64,000 nucleotides of DNA from Adineta steineri (taxonomy: Eukaryota; Rotifera; Eurotatoria; Adinetida; Adinetidae): positions 425,980-489,979 of the forward strand of contig CAJNOI010000030.1 of NCBI GenBank assembly GCA_905250115.1, read 5' to 3'. Below the pieces are notes generated by a model. The model saw only the letters and a list, made by a program, of their open reading frames with translations. It searched no databases and was not told where the DNA came from. Shown piece by piece: positions 50,201 to 64,000 of this stretch. Within the stretch, counting starts at the first letter, position 1. Every line of letters begins with the position of its first letter. The position numbers and the translations under genes were made by a program.

Positions 50201-53200
50201 AGTTCTAAGAAAAAAAAATTTTTTTTAATTTATTTTATCTTTTTATAGCTCCACGAATTGGTTGTTTAAATTTTCATAGTTTACTTGAATTACGTCGAGG
50301 ATTACAATATGGTGGGCAGATTGTGTGTGAAGTTTTTTTTTCTATTCATTTTATGAAACATGAATCTAAAATTAGTATTGAAGTAAAAAACTTAACATTC
50401 CCTTCCCAATTATGACAGATAGTATGTTTTAAGTGACACTTATTATAAATCGTAACTAAAAGAAAAGTTATTAATTAGAAGATATTCTTTCTCTGATTTA
50501 CTTCATGAATGAACTTTTTTCCTATCTTTTATTTATTCTACAATAGGTATTGTCTTACTTGATCTTGAAGAACAAAAACTTGAATGTATTTATGAAGCTA
50601 TTATTAATGATGCTATTGCAAATGGTCAAATGAATAAAGATGTAAAAGATGAAATTCTTCGTTGTTTAACAAGTATTCATAAGTATAAATTGATTAATTT
50701 TATATACTCTATGATTTTCAATGAGTTTAATTTTGTAGACATCCTGAAGCTCGTTCATCTCGACGTCGTTCTTCGACAATGGATTATCCTCCATCAGCAG
50801 GACGTCGAGCAAGTTTAGCATTTCGAAAAAATGAACAAATAAGTACTGATACTACTCATGGTCGACGAATGAGTCTATTCGATTCAATACCAAATGGTGA
50901 ATTAATGAAAAATCTTAAAAATCTTGTCGTTAAAGTTAGTCGGTTGTTTTGTTATTATTTAATAAAATTTATATATTTTAGTATGATAATACCGAGGATC
51001 CAATGGCTGCTGATTCACATACAAAAAAACATCCATTAGAACCAATAGAATCAAACAATACAGATAATAATAGTAATGAAAATGTTACTCAACCGCATCG
51101 ACCATCTATATCACAAGGTTTTACAATACAACGATCAACTCAACTTTCAACAAAAAAATCTCGTGAAGCAAATTCATATAAAGTAATTCCATTATATATT
51201 GAGCGAGAGAGAGAGAATAGATTGAAATTCTGTCTAAGAACTTTACACATTCTTACCCTTAAATAACATGATAAATGCAAATCACTAAAGGTTTGATTTA
51301 TCTACGCAATTCAATCAAATCCTATTTTCTACTTAACTTTTGATATTAAATTTGAAAATTTTTCAATAATTAAGTACAAGTAACGCTCGTCTAGAGACTC
51401 CCTCAGCTCTTTCTCGTAGAAGTGATATGTCTTCGCTACCAGTAAATTATTTATTCAAAACTGACTTCAGATTCGAAGTCCTTGCATCGGAATACCTCTA
51501 GAAACATGTTTTCGGGAAAATCGGTGTTCGATATATTTTTGACCCTGCAGACATACAATCAAGCAAGTAAGAAGTCAGACAGTTTATGTTTACTGGACTC
51601 TTGTCTACGAGAAAGAAAATATTTAATCGATGTATTTATAATCAATACATCCCTATTGGCTCAATTTATAGGAAGTTTCCTATGTCGAGATAACATTCTT
51701 GTTATTATAAAAATCATTATTTTGTCGTAAGATCGATCTATAAATAACTTTTGATTGCAATCAATTGTTTTCCTCTTGAGATTATTATTATAAAATAAAT
51801 AATGTCAATTAACTAAAATCTATTTATATATTCATAAAATTTTTAAAATCAATCTTTTTTTATTTTAGTCCGATGTAATGCGATGTGTTTCAGAACATGC
51901 TGAATGTGCGGAAGTATTGATTGGTAGTATAAGAAGTTTAACTAGGCCTGTTATGGCATTTGTACGTCTTTCACAAGGCCAACTTATTAGTAAAATCATA
52001 AAACATTTTATTATTTTAATTCTTGACTGTTGTTTATCTAGATGATATAACGGAAGTTCCAATACCAGTTCGATTTATTTTCCTACTTATTGGTCCAGCT
52101 ATGGAAGAATATTTAGAAATTGGTCGTGCTCTTAGTACATTATTCAGTACACTTGTAAATAATAATTCTATATATATATATACATAAATATGTTATTGTT
52201 TTATTTATAAAAAAAGGATTTTCGAGAAACAGCTTATCAAGCAATGGATCGTCGTGATTTATTACATGGTGTCAATGATTTTCTTTCTGATTCAATTGTT
52301 TTACCACCAGGTGATTTTGATAAAGAATTATTATTACCAATAATTGAAACAAATAAAATGAAAAAAATGAATATAAAACGACGTTTAACAAGATTACAAT
52401 CTCAACATCTTGATCGAATACATGATCCCGAACAACAATCACAAAGTAAATAATTTTAATGAAAATAATTTTAATAGTTTTTTTTTGCTTTTTATTTGTA
52501 GCAGCAAAAATTTTATTATGTAAGTAGATTAAAATAAATCTTGTCTATTGATAGAATAATAATTCATTTTCTAGCTCAAATGTCAACTGTATCACGTGAT
52601 AAACATGATGAAGATCCTTTTAAACGAAGTGGTTTTGTATTTGGTGGTGTTTGTCGAGAAATGCGTCGACGTTATGATCATTACAAATCAGATTTTTTAG
52701 ATGCTATTAGTCTTAATTGTTTTGTTAGTCTTGTATTTATGTTTATTGCATGTCTTGCACCAGCACTGACTTTTGGTGGTATTATAGGTAAAAATGAAAT
52801 TTTTTTTTCGGAAAAACAAAAATATTGAAAAATTATTTTTCTCTAGCTGACAAAACTAATAATAGATTAGGTGTTAATGAAATGTTAATTGCATCATCTC
52901 TCAATGGATTTTTATTTGGATTTGTTAGTGGACAACCATTATTAATTCTAGGACCAACGGGACCATTTCTTGTTTTTGAAGAAATGGTTTATGATGTAAG
53001 TATAGTTAATTATAAAGATTTAACATCAGAATTCTTATCTATCATTGAGAGACATGAACTAGCATCTTGACCTTAATTTGTTCGTAACGATTCTAATTCA
53101 GTATTGATAAAGAGTGACAGTTAGAATATTAAAAATAGACACACAATATATGTTTTTACGAACTCAAATTGAATTGATATTGTTCAATTAGTGATAGCCT

Positions 53201-55148
53201 TGTATTTTTATTATGAAATACATTATCTATTTTACAATGTTATCTTTATAAATATATATGTATGTTTTGTTTATTTAGTTATGTCAATCATTACAATCCG
53301 ATTTTTGGACAGTTCGATGTTGTGTTAGTCTATGGACGACATTTTTTATCATAATTCTAGTAGCATTTGAAGGTAGTTTTATGATTCGTCATGTAACTCG
53401 ATTTACTGAAGAAATCTTTGCTCTTATTATTGCTGTTATTTATCTTTATGAACCATTTAAAAAACTTTATAAAGTAAAATATTTTATACTATTTTTCAAA
53501 TTTCTTTATCTATATCTTTTTCGCATAGATATTTCAATTAAATCCAGTTCGATCTAATTATAATTATGATTATCCATTAAATTGTTCATGTAATATTACA
53601 TCTCTATTAAATACATCATTTACATTAGAAAATCTATCGAATAATTTTTCATCTACGTTAAAATATTCATGTTATGATTGTGTACCACCTAAACGTTATA
53701 CATCTTCTTCTTCATCATCTTCTCTATTAAAAAGTAATTATACATCAATATCACGCGATGAATCTCATCTACCAAATAAAGCACTTCTCTCATTTATTAT
53801 TCTTCTTGGAACGTGCTTAGTAGCTGTTGCACTTAAACGTTTTAGACGAAGCAATTTTTTTGGTCGAGCAGTAAATACTATTTTCTTATATTTAATAAAT
53901 CATATCTAATATTTATTTCGTAGACAAGACAAACATTAAGTGATTTTGGTATGACAATTGCTGTCATATGTATGGTGCTGTTCGATATGTTTATAACTAA
54001 AAATGCTGGTGGTCATAGTTTAACACAGGTGATTATTTCTGAATAAAAAATTAAAAAATATAAAAATTTATTTCAAAATAGAAAATAACTGTACCAAAAT
54101 CTATTCGACCAAGTGATAGAGAACGTGGAAATATATGGTTCATATCACCATTTCGAAAACGTTTACCGTTTTGGCTTTATTTTGCATCGTCATTTCCTGC
54201 TATACTTATTTCTGTGGTGCTGTTTTTTGAAGTCGAATTAACAAGGTAATATTTATAAGTAATAATAAATAAAAATATGATTTTCTTCTTCTTCTTCTTT
54301 TTAGTATTATGATTCAATCAAAGCTAAAATGTGTTCATTCATCAAAAATTATAAAAGGAACTGGTTATCATTTAGATATTCTGATAGCAGGTAGGAGAAA
54401 TCGAAAGATTTAGCTTATTCTCTATTTCTTATCTTCAGGTGTTCTAATATCTATCAGTGGACTTTTTGGTCTTCCATGGATATGTGCAGCACCTGTACGA
54501 AGTATTGCCCATGTCGCTAGTTTATCAAAATATAGTAAAACACATGCACCAGGAGAAAAACCTCGTTTAATTGATATAAAAGATCAACGTTTAACTAATA
54601 TAGGTGTACATATTCTTATTGGTTGTACAATATTTGCCGCACCAATTATACGTAAAATTCCAGTTGCTGCTCTATTTGGTATATTTTTATATTTTGGTAT
54701 TGTCTCTATTCCTGGTACACAATTATTTAGTCGAGTTAAAATGATGTTTATTCCTGCAAAGTATCATCCTAATGTGGGATATTTAAGACGAGTCTGTATA
54801 TTCATAATTGAATTATTTTCAAAAAACAAAAATTCTATATTTAGGTTCGTCAAATCAAACGTTTTACATATACAATTGTGCAAATAATTGCTGCTGGTTT
54901 ATTAATAACAATAAAAGTGACAAGTTTTGCTTTTCTATTTCCATTCATTCTTGTTTTACTTGTCCCATTTCGTAAATGGTGTCTTCCATGTATTTTTACT
55001 GAACGCGAACTCACTGAAGTAATTATCATTCTTTTTCGAATATTAAAATCTTTATTCTATGTCTATTTAGCTTGATGGAGATGAAGAACACGGAAGTGTG
55101 TTTGATGATGAAGTTGATTTTTATGGTCAAGTACATTTACCTATTTAA
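47297..55148 (+). CDS. SLC4 bicarbonate/anion exchanger, AE (SLC4A1-3) type
   Basis: Plasma-membrane Cl-/HCO3- exchanger, roughly 1,200 residues in about 20 exons. The N-terminal tail is acidic, with an Asp run (GAT repeats near 47390), and is joined in phase across introns including one of 1.5 kb (48017-49541). The cytoplasmic band-3 domain shows ELFIELQELR, ARWIRYEEDYDFE and LLELRRGL, later VPIPVRFIFLLIGP. The membrane domain begins PALTFGGIIADK. LVAFEGSFMIRHVTRFTEEI places a Glu where AE1 has its transport Glu681, and KLYKIFQ follows, favouring an electroneutral AE over an NBC. A Ser/Asn-rich extracellular loop has Asn-glycosylation sites (NCSCNITSLLNTS). The end, IFTERELTELD...VFDDEVDFY, is AE-like. 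The 686-nt intron at 51184-51869 contains dispersed-repeat copy B. Confidence 0.94.
51375..51556. repeat. Dispersed repeat, copy B (in SLC4 intron)
   Basis: Matches the reverse complement of 23688-23893. It starts TACAAGTAACG, has CTCAGCTCTTTCTCGTAGAA and ATTCGAAGTCC in the middle, and ends GTTCGATATATTTTTGACCC and TGCAGACATAC. It is somewhat shorter than copy A. No ORF. Confidence 0.8.
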
Positions 55149-55314
55149 TAATGCAAATATCCGGTGGGCTATTTTTCAATTTTATTTTATATATTAGAGA
55201 AAAAAAGACAAGAATATATTATATGTAAAAAATATTATTTTATCTACGTAGAGTTTTTTTTTTTTCTTCTCGTTTATTTTGTTAAAATGATGTGTGGATG
55301 TATTTCTTGTTTAA

Positions 55315-56372
55315 TTACCAACGTGAATTTGCTTCCCATTGAGGTTTTTCAGAATAGAATAATTCTTTGTTAACAAGCCAATGTAGAAGTTCAGCAACAA
55401 TTGCTTGTTGTTCTTCAGCAAATTGTTTCCATAATTCATGTATATTCATAATTTCTTTAGCATTATTAATAAAAAATTCAATACAACGTTGTTTAACCAA
55501 TTTATTATCATGTTTATATGCTGCTTTAAGCAACAATAAAACATTATTTACATCAATACGAGTTGCGAGAACTAAAATTTATTATTATTCAAAAAAGGAA
55601 AACATTGATTTCAAGAAACTTACAACGACCAGTATGTACTTTAAGATCTTTGATATCATATCGACCAGCAGCATCAAGAAGATCAAATGCTTTTAAATAG
55701 AAAAAAATGAATGAGAATTTTATTTTTATCAAAAAAATATTTACCATTGCCTTCATTTAGTTCGCATCTACCAGTATACAAAAAAACAACAATTTGTTTC
55801 ATGATTTCTGGATCAGTTTTATTAATAACAATAACTAATTTTCCTTTATGATCTAATGTTTCAAGTTGATCTCTGACACTTGTTTCAAGTCGATTGAAAT
55901 TGCCCGAAATAACAGCTAAAATAATTAAATTTAGATTTTTATATTAGAAGTTTTTTTTCCTTACCAGCAAAAGCATTTGAACGTGCAGCAAGAATACATT
56001 TATGAACAGCCATGAAAGTACCTATAAACAATAAGATAGTTTCTATAAATGAAAAATTTCTCTCTTCGTACCTTTTACATTGAGAAAGCAATCACTGATA
56101 TCTGTTCGATTGAGTAAATTAGCCAAATCAGTTGATAAATGTTCCAATAGAGCTAAGCTATGCTCGGCATCTGTCGTTTGACTATAATTCATTCCACCAT
56201 TTGTGAATCGTTGATTTGTATTAGCACGACTTGGACCTGTATGAGGTCGTCCAAGTATGAAATTACTTGGTACATCATTTGATTGTCGTCTATGTGGTGT
56301 TAAACGATGTTCTGAATGTTGTTCATTAATTGTATTGTCACCATTTGGTTGAGGTGAAAATGTTGATGCCAT
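55315..56372 (-). CDS. BTB/POZ-domain protein
   Basis: Five or six exons on the minus strand starting at ATG 56372 (MASTFSPQPNGDN). A polar N-terminus of about 85 residues is followed by a BTB fold: ISDCFLNVKG|TFMAVHKCILAARSNAFA, then FLYTGRCELNEGN, AFDLLDAAGRYDIKDLK and FLATRIDVNNVLLLLKAA. The C-terminal helices (CIEFFINNAKEIMN) resemble a short BACK-like extension; there is no Kelch or MATH domain. Family use is as a cullin-3 adaptor or a dimerising scaffold. No specific orthologue is recognised. The stop is 166 bases from the convergent SLC4 stop. Confidence 0.85.
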
Positions 56373-57695
56373 TATGCTAGTAAACTTCTGTTGTTAAACT
56401 CTTCTTTCGTACAAGCTATTTATTGAATCCTATATTTTATGATTGTGCATAAAAAGAAAAGAGAAATGAATTATTGACTAACGATTTTACATCTTATCGT
56501 CTTGGTAATTATCAGTAATCGAATTTGAAAGTATATAACTCATCATGTGAATTTAGTGGTTTTTATTTCTATCATAAATACTTAACAAAGATAAGAGAAA
56601 TATGTTTGCCTCAGGATACTTTAATCTAATTCTTCATAAAAAGTTTGGTATCGAAGTTCAAGTACCTTGATTTATTACTTCGTAGTTTATCACTCTAGTT
56701 TTTTTTCGAAATATTTTATATTTTAGTAACTTAGTCCTAATTAATCAAAGTAACAAATAAATATTTAATATTTATCATGTGACTCGATATTTGCGTCATT
56801 TATCTGATTTTATCATTAGAAAAATAAGATAAAATAAATCTAATCGGATTACAATCTTATGATTGCTTTATATATATAATCATTAATATTTATTGATATT
56901 AGTATTAAAAATATAATCTATTAGAATTGGATTTAGTATAAAATTCGATGATGTGAATTAATTGAAACAAGATGGTATATTTTTCAAGTTGAAGAGTGTT
57001 TCCTATGGTTTTTAAACGAAATTTCATGATGATTCACTCATGAATTGCAATACAATAGAATTGAATAGCTTAAATTTTTTTTCAGACAATATTTTAATAC
57101 AAAATATCCACAAAAGAAAAAGCAATTGTTGCGTTAGAATTATGCAATAAAAAATTTCAAGTGTCGTTGTAATAACTATAACTATGAATTGAAATGGTTG
57201 ATTTTTGACTCTATTGATAGTATAAACTCAATATTTATTATAATTACATTGAATTAAAAAAGATGATAATATATTTGACTTACATCTAGACATGTTGACT
57301 AGATAGATAGTATAGAACAGCTGTCCAAGGACCATTAAATTTTACCAGGTCACTTTATGTAATATTTTATTTATCTATCCGCCTACAAAAATATAATCAT
57401 AATATTAGTGAAGTATAATATCACGAGTGTTCGTATCACATGTGCATGTAAAGAACAAAAAATAGACTATCTAATATTAAAGTGCGTTTGAGAAGTTATG
57501 TTATCTGAATTAATTGATATGTATTTTGTCAACCTATGATGATATTGTAAATTTTTTTAAATAAAAGATACCTAATGTAAGAATAACACGGAATATCTAA
57601 CGCCAATGCACATACTGAATAAGAGGTATCACAATATATCTACAGAATGAAAAAAAAACAGATAAGGATCCATCTTTTTTTTTGTAGTTTTTTTT
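56373..57695. other. AT-rich intergenic region
   Basis: About 1.3 kb without recognisable genes. Short palindromic TTAATATTTATT-like patches only. Confidence 0.5.
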
Positions 57696-58732
57696 CTATT
57701 TCATATATGAGATAAAAATATCAACAAATTTTNNNNNNNNNNNNNNNNNNNNNNNNNNNNNNNNNNNNNNNNNNNNNNNNNNNNNNNNNNNNNNNNNNNN
57801 NNNNNNNNNNNNNNNNNNNNNNNNNNNNNNNNTTCGAGACAAAGCATGCTTTACCTCGCTTGGTGATGGATTGTATTCTTGTTCTTTCTGTAGATTTACC
57901 GTGTATGATGGTGGTTTCGTTGAAGGTAAAGCATGCTTTAGCTTGCTGAGATCAAAAGGATCTGCAAGCATTTTATGCGGTGGCTCGATTTCTTGGAGAT
58001 GGATAATGTGTAGACCATTGCCTGAATTTAAACTGCCAACTACTTTGAGATATATACCTGGTGGTAAGAGTATTTCATCTTCGTTATCAAAATATGAATG
58101 TGCACGAATGAGCTTTCCACTATTAGTTTGAATAGAAAACATTGTTCTTGAACCTGATTTTCCTAAATAATTCGGAGATTCGAGCACTTCAATCGAAGTA
58201 CTGCAAGAAGTAAACGCCCACCAAGCAAATTCTCTACCCTTTGGATAAAGTGCACTAAGATCTTCACGAACACCACGCCAAACTGATGTGTCTTTACTTG
58301 GTCTAAAGTATAGGAAGAAATCATGGCCTGTAATAAGACATGTATTTTTACATACGGCAGTTTGAAAAATGCTGTTAAAAACAATTTTAAATATTTAAAC
58401 CAAGGTGTTAGTTTCGAACGATCAACCAAGCGAAGTGTTTGATTAAGCTTCTTATACAAACTATTATCATGTTTTGCCCATTCCATAGTATAAAGATGAA
58501 TGGAAGCTGACTCATCTTGAGTGAGTTTATCTTTGGGATCCAAGGAATTGATTTTCGCAACGGTTATAAATTCCTTCAATTGTTGATCGAATAAGTCTTT
58601 TATTGGTTCACATGCATCTTCGAGAGATCTAACAGTCTCTTTTTCATAGCCAGATATTGGTACTAGCATCCTCTTAGGTTCATCACGAATGCTTTCCAGA
58701 AGACGATGATTAATAGGAATTAATGTAGCCAT
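57696..58732 (-). CDS. Mono-ADP-ribosyltransferase, interrupted by an assembly gap
   Basis: Starts MATLIPINHRLLESIRDEPK at 58732. A 53-nt intron (58303-58355, donor GTATGT, acceptor TTTAG) restores one frame for the ART core. The NAD-binding Arg is in SVWRGVREDL, the Ser motif is AFTSCSTS and the ExE motif is NEDEILLPPG. This makes it an R-S-ExE arginine-type ART like the gene at 6151 but without TPRs seen. Beyond the core a Pro/Ser segment contains KHALPSTKPPS and then a second KHALSR just as 100 Ns begin (57733-57832). What lies past the gap (ending at 57696) cannot be assigned with confidence. Read without the intron the gene looks frameshifted, so the splice matters. Confidence 0.8.
57733..57832. 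other. Assembly gap (100 N)
   Basis: Exactly 100 Ns, a conventional placeholder for a gap of unknown size. It falls inside the second ART gene at the point where a repeated KHAL coding unit begins to recur. Confidence 1.
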
Positions 58733-61232
58733 ATGTGTATTAGGTCGTTTGATCTAAACTTCAACGAAATTTGAATATTGTGTTATACTATGCAACAAAG
58801 ATGCTTTAAAAGGCGACACTCTAAAAGCATCAATGACAAAACAATGCTAACGGCGTAAAAAACGTCTGTAAATAGCGCGTCGTCCACAAGACTCTTCTAT
58901 ATGTTTATATATGTATTATATCAATCAAACAAACAGTGCAGATGAAAACTAAAAAATGCTACTGTCTTTCTCAATAAATAATTTAATGATAGAAGGAGAA
59001 CAGATTTATTTAACATCTTGTATAATGGAAATTAAAAGTCAAATACATATTCTCAGCTTATTCGATGTATTGAAATAAAAATTAGCATAAGATCTAGTGT
59101 GTTTTTCAATAGACATTTTACACCTTACTATTTGATATAGTCACATAAACAAAAGATATTGTAAAAAAGAAAGTCGCTAAAATCTGTTATAATACAAGGT
59201 TTTATAAGGTAACAGTGATAGTCTCAACGCTTCTCAAATCTTCTTTTAAACTACTTAGGGATTGCAGCACGAAGAATTTCGTCTATATATTTTTTTTTAA
59301 TCGAAAATCAATACCTTTTTTATTGAATACAGCTTACTGTAAATGTTGTTCAGAAATTGCTTACGCAAATGTAACTATCAATAGTATTTTTTACTTCAAA
59401 ACTAATTTATTTCGATAGCTTACGACGGCTTCTTCCAAGTAACTGTATTTCTTTGACAAATAAAAAGAAAGAAACGCAGTTGTTTAATTGAAGATTGTTT
59501 CTACAGCGAGAAAGGTGTATACTCAAAATGTTGTTTTTTGTTTCATCATGGCCAGTATTTTTCGATTGAGTATATTCGGGGAAAGAAAGGAGAGTTTATT
59601 CTGTAAAAAACACAGTTAATGTGCTACCACAACGATATTTCTACTGACTATAAAATTGTTTACTTCTGGAAAGATTGAAAAGACAATAATATATAGGATC
59701 ATGCTTATAATCCTTTTCGTTTTGTATCTTTAATTCCATGATTCTAATCACTGTTATTGTTATCAACTAAAAAGAACAAAATTGCAATCCCATTTGAATG
59801 AAATTAAAACATTATTTTAGTCAAACATATAGATAGAAATTCTTCTTAACAGCACAAAGTAACTTTAATAATAACTGCACAGTAACGATAAAATTGTTTG
59901 TAAAGCATTAGTGGAAAAAGAAACCATTAATAGACTCTGCATTGTAAACAAACATTAAACCACATGCAGCACTAGAGATACACACATAATGCATCGAATA
60001 CTTTATTATTAGACAAATGGTCATTAATGTCCAAATGCATAATACAGATTGATATATTTAAATAAATTGGTGTTTATGAGTTCATAATTGTACCTGATAT
60101 TCTATTATTCTTTTTGATATATAAAAAGACAAAAAGAATTACATTTTTTGTTAAATCAATAAATAAAAGTCTGAAGATGATTGATTAATGACACGAATTT
60201 TGTCAATATCATGTAATGAAATGAAGCGTCTCATATACAAGAATACCATTTGCAGTTAGTATCTATTTTAGACATAAGGATCATTGGTTTAGTTATTGAA
60301 GGAAAAAAAATATATCAAATGCTGATGCTTCTGACCATCAAAAACAAATACTTTTGCTCATGAAACATTTTTAGATAGAAATAATCATCCAAAAAATTAT
60401 AACATTCAAAAAAAAATATTTGAAATACTAAATAGAGCAGTAGTGTAGAACTCGGTAGTTTGATTCAAGTATCAAAAACTTTATAATACAAGCACTAACG
60501 TTTCAAATGTAAATCTTGTATAAGGATTTTTAGTCTTAGATTGACAAACTGCGCCAGGTTTATCATCCTTACTTTCACACTATACTATCTGGTTTTAAAC
60601 TTCGACTAGGATTATAAATTTAAAAATGCAATTCCACCTTTTTTGTTGTACATATGATGTTATAATAATTTTGAATGCGAGAAAATTTCTAGATTGATTT
60701 ACAAGAGAAATAATGCATAGTAATCAATCTAATTAGTTAACGTATATTTATGCTATTGTTTTATTAACATTGAACGATATCAATATTTGTCTTTATTATT
60801 TTCGTTAAAATAAATATATTAAAAAATTTTATCATTAATTTTCTACTGAAACTATGACTATAAAAACATCATTTTTATCAATACAGTTTTAATTTTAAAA
60901 CTAAAATAAACTATAAAATATATACAAGCGAATTTTTGCAACACTTCGTTGTTGTTTATTGTAACTAATAAATCTTTCATCAACATCGTCATCACTTGGC
61001 GTTGTACATTTATTTTTGATAAATAGCGACATCATTATCGTCAATTGATTTGTCATTTTTCACAGTCAATAAAAAAATTTCCTATTTCCATTGTCATAAT
61101 TATATGTCCCCTTTTCTTCTTCTTTCATTTTCTTTTCCTACTCGAGTTTTTTTTTTCTTTCCCATTACATCCAAGAAATATCTTTTTTTTTTTCCTAATA
61201 CCAATCGTTTATACGTGATGTAATCATTTATT
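58733..61232. other. Long AT-rich intergenic region
   Basis: About 2.5 kb between divergent genes. Short ORFs (for example 59215-59418) lack recognisable features. The last 150 bases have a pyrimidine-rich leader before the BTBD10-like ATG. Confidence 0.5.
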
Positions 61233-63312
<2,080 letters not shown>

Positions 63313-64000
63313 AATATACTAAAGAGAATGTTGAATTGTATATTTCTTACGTAAAACAAATCGATCTTTTGTGTACGTGTAAAAGCATGATAATGAAAAG
63401 AGAAAAAAACAAGTTTCTGTTGTCTGAATATATATATGTATGAATATATATATATTCCTTTTTTTTCTGTGTATTGTAAATCGTAGGAGAAGATTTTCTT
63501 TAGTTTTTAACATATTCATTTTTCTTTTTATTTCATGAACAAAACCTTCTTTTTTTGTCAAAGCAATTAAAAGAACACAGTTGTTTGTAAAAATATAATA
63601 TATTTAAGATTTGACTTTCATTCATTTATAATCATATTGATGATCTTCTAATTCACTGCTTTTGTCAATTACGGAGATGAAAATAATACTGAGGATTATT
63701 AATTTAATCGACTGAATAGTATTCTATTTTTTTGTCTGTTGATGTGTCGCTACAATCAAAAAAAAGGTGTGTTGTATATACAGCTGATTGTCATTCGAAT
63801 CCATCATTTATGTACTTATCTGACATGATTTACGAATATTATATCACATTGGGGTCATGAGAAAAGTCACATGTTGATTTATATTCATACAAGCTTATCA
63901 TTGATAATTGATACACTATCACATGTTACTGAAATAGTTCCAAATAAATCTTTGCTTCAAAATATGAAATTTCGACATTTATACATATAATAACAATGTG
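63313..64000. other. 3' flank of the BTBD10-like gene
   Basis: AT-rich, with a TATATATGTATGAATATATATATA run near 63428-63454. No gene recognised before the window ends. Confidence 0.5.

Noticed and set aside
58163-58355. Apparent frameshift splitting the second ART gene
   Set aside because: A 53-nt GT-AG intron (58303-58355) with a good GTATGT donor restores the frame, so no frameshift is needed.

Overview
This window looks like nuclear DNA of a small invertebrate, most likely a bdelloid rotifer. It is AT-rich, and its genes are split by many GT-AG introns of about 45-60 nt. The proteins are clearly animal (TRPM channel, SLC4 anion exchanger, BTBD10, ZDHHC9/14/18-type acyltransferase). Two mono-ADP-ribosyltransferase (ART) genes are present, one fused to kinesin-light-chain-type TPRs, an architecture abundant in bdelloids. 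The taxonomic call is inference. No bacterial operons, rRNA, tRNA or CRISPR arrays were recognised.

Layout. 0.2-5.6 kb: complete TRPM channel (+). 6.2-8.2 kb: ART-TPR gene (-) with an in-frame stop that sits inside a possible 54-nt intron. 11.1-13.6 kb: MFS transporter (+) with a 740-bp foldback element in an intron. 13.7-14.7 kb: C2H2 zinc-finger gene (-). 16.7-20.2 kb: a reduced Nup358/RanBP2-like gene (-), divergent from RPB5 (POLR2E, +, 20.4-21.9 kb). 22.9-25.6 kb: F-box-like gene (+). 25.9-27.1 kb: F-box/LRR gene (-) built of identical-length 84-nt LRR exons. 28.2-28.7 kb: unrecognised ORF. 30.9-34.7 kb: two tandem LITAF-like genes (+) whose flanks and UTRs are better conserved than their proteins. 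35.9-41.6 kb: a dense + strand housekeeping block of deoxyhypusine synthase, a short AIMP2-like protein, adenylosuccinate lyase and RPAC2 (POLR1D). 42.5-45.7 kb: DHHC palmitoyltransferase and D-aminoacyl-tRNA deacylase (+). 45.9-46.2 kb: small secreted prohormone-like peptide. 47.3-55.1 kb: SLC4 anion exchanger (+). 55.3-56.4 kb: BTB protein (-). 57.7-58.7 kb: second ART gene (-), interrupted by a 100-N assembly gap. 61.2-63.3 kb: BTBD10/KCTD20-like gene (+).

Mobile DNA appears as non-autonomous pieces: foldback/MITE-like elements in introns of the MFS and RPB5 genes and upstream of the F-box gene, plus a dispersed repeat shared, in opposite orientation, by introns of the F-box and SLC4 genes. 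No transposase or reverse transcriptase ORF was recognised. Several + strand neighbours (DHPS-AIMP2, ADSL-RPAC2, ZDHHC-DTD1) are closely spaced, and the downstream gene carries a splice-acceptor-like tract just before its ATG. This fits spliced-leader trans-splicing, which is known in bdelloids, but cannot be proved here. The most unusual items are the stop/intron segment of the ART-TPR gene, the Nup358 homologue without its usual large C-terminal part, the LITAF pair with conserved UTRs and diverged proteins, and the prohormone candidate.
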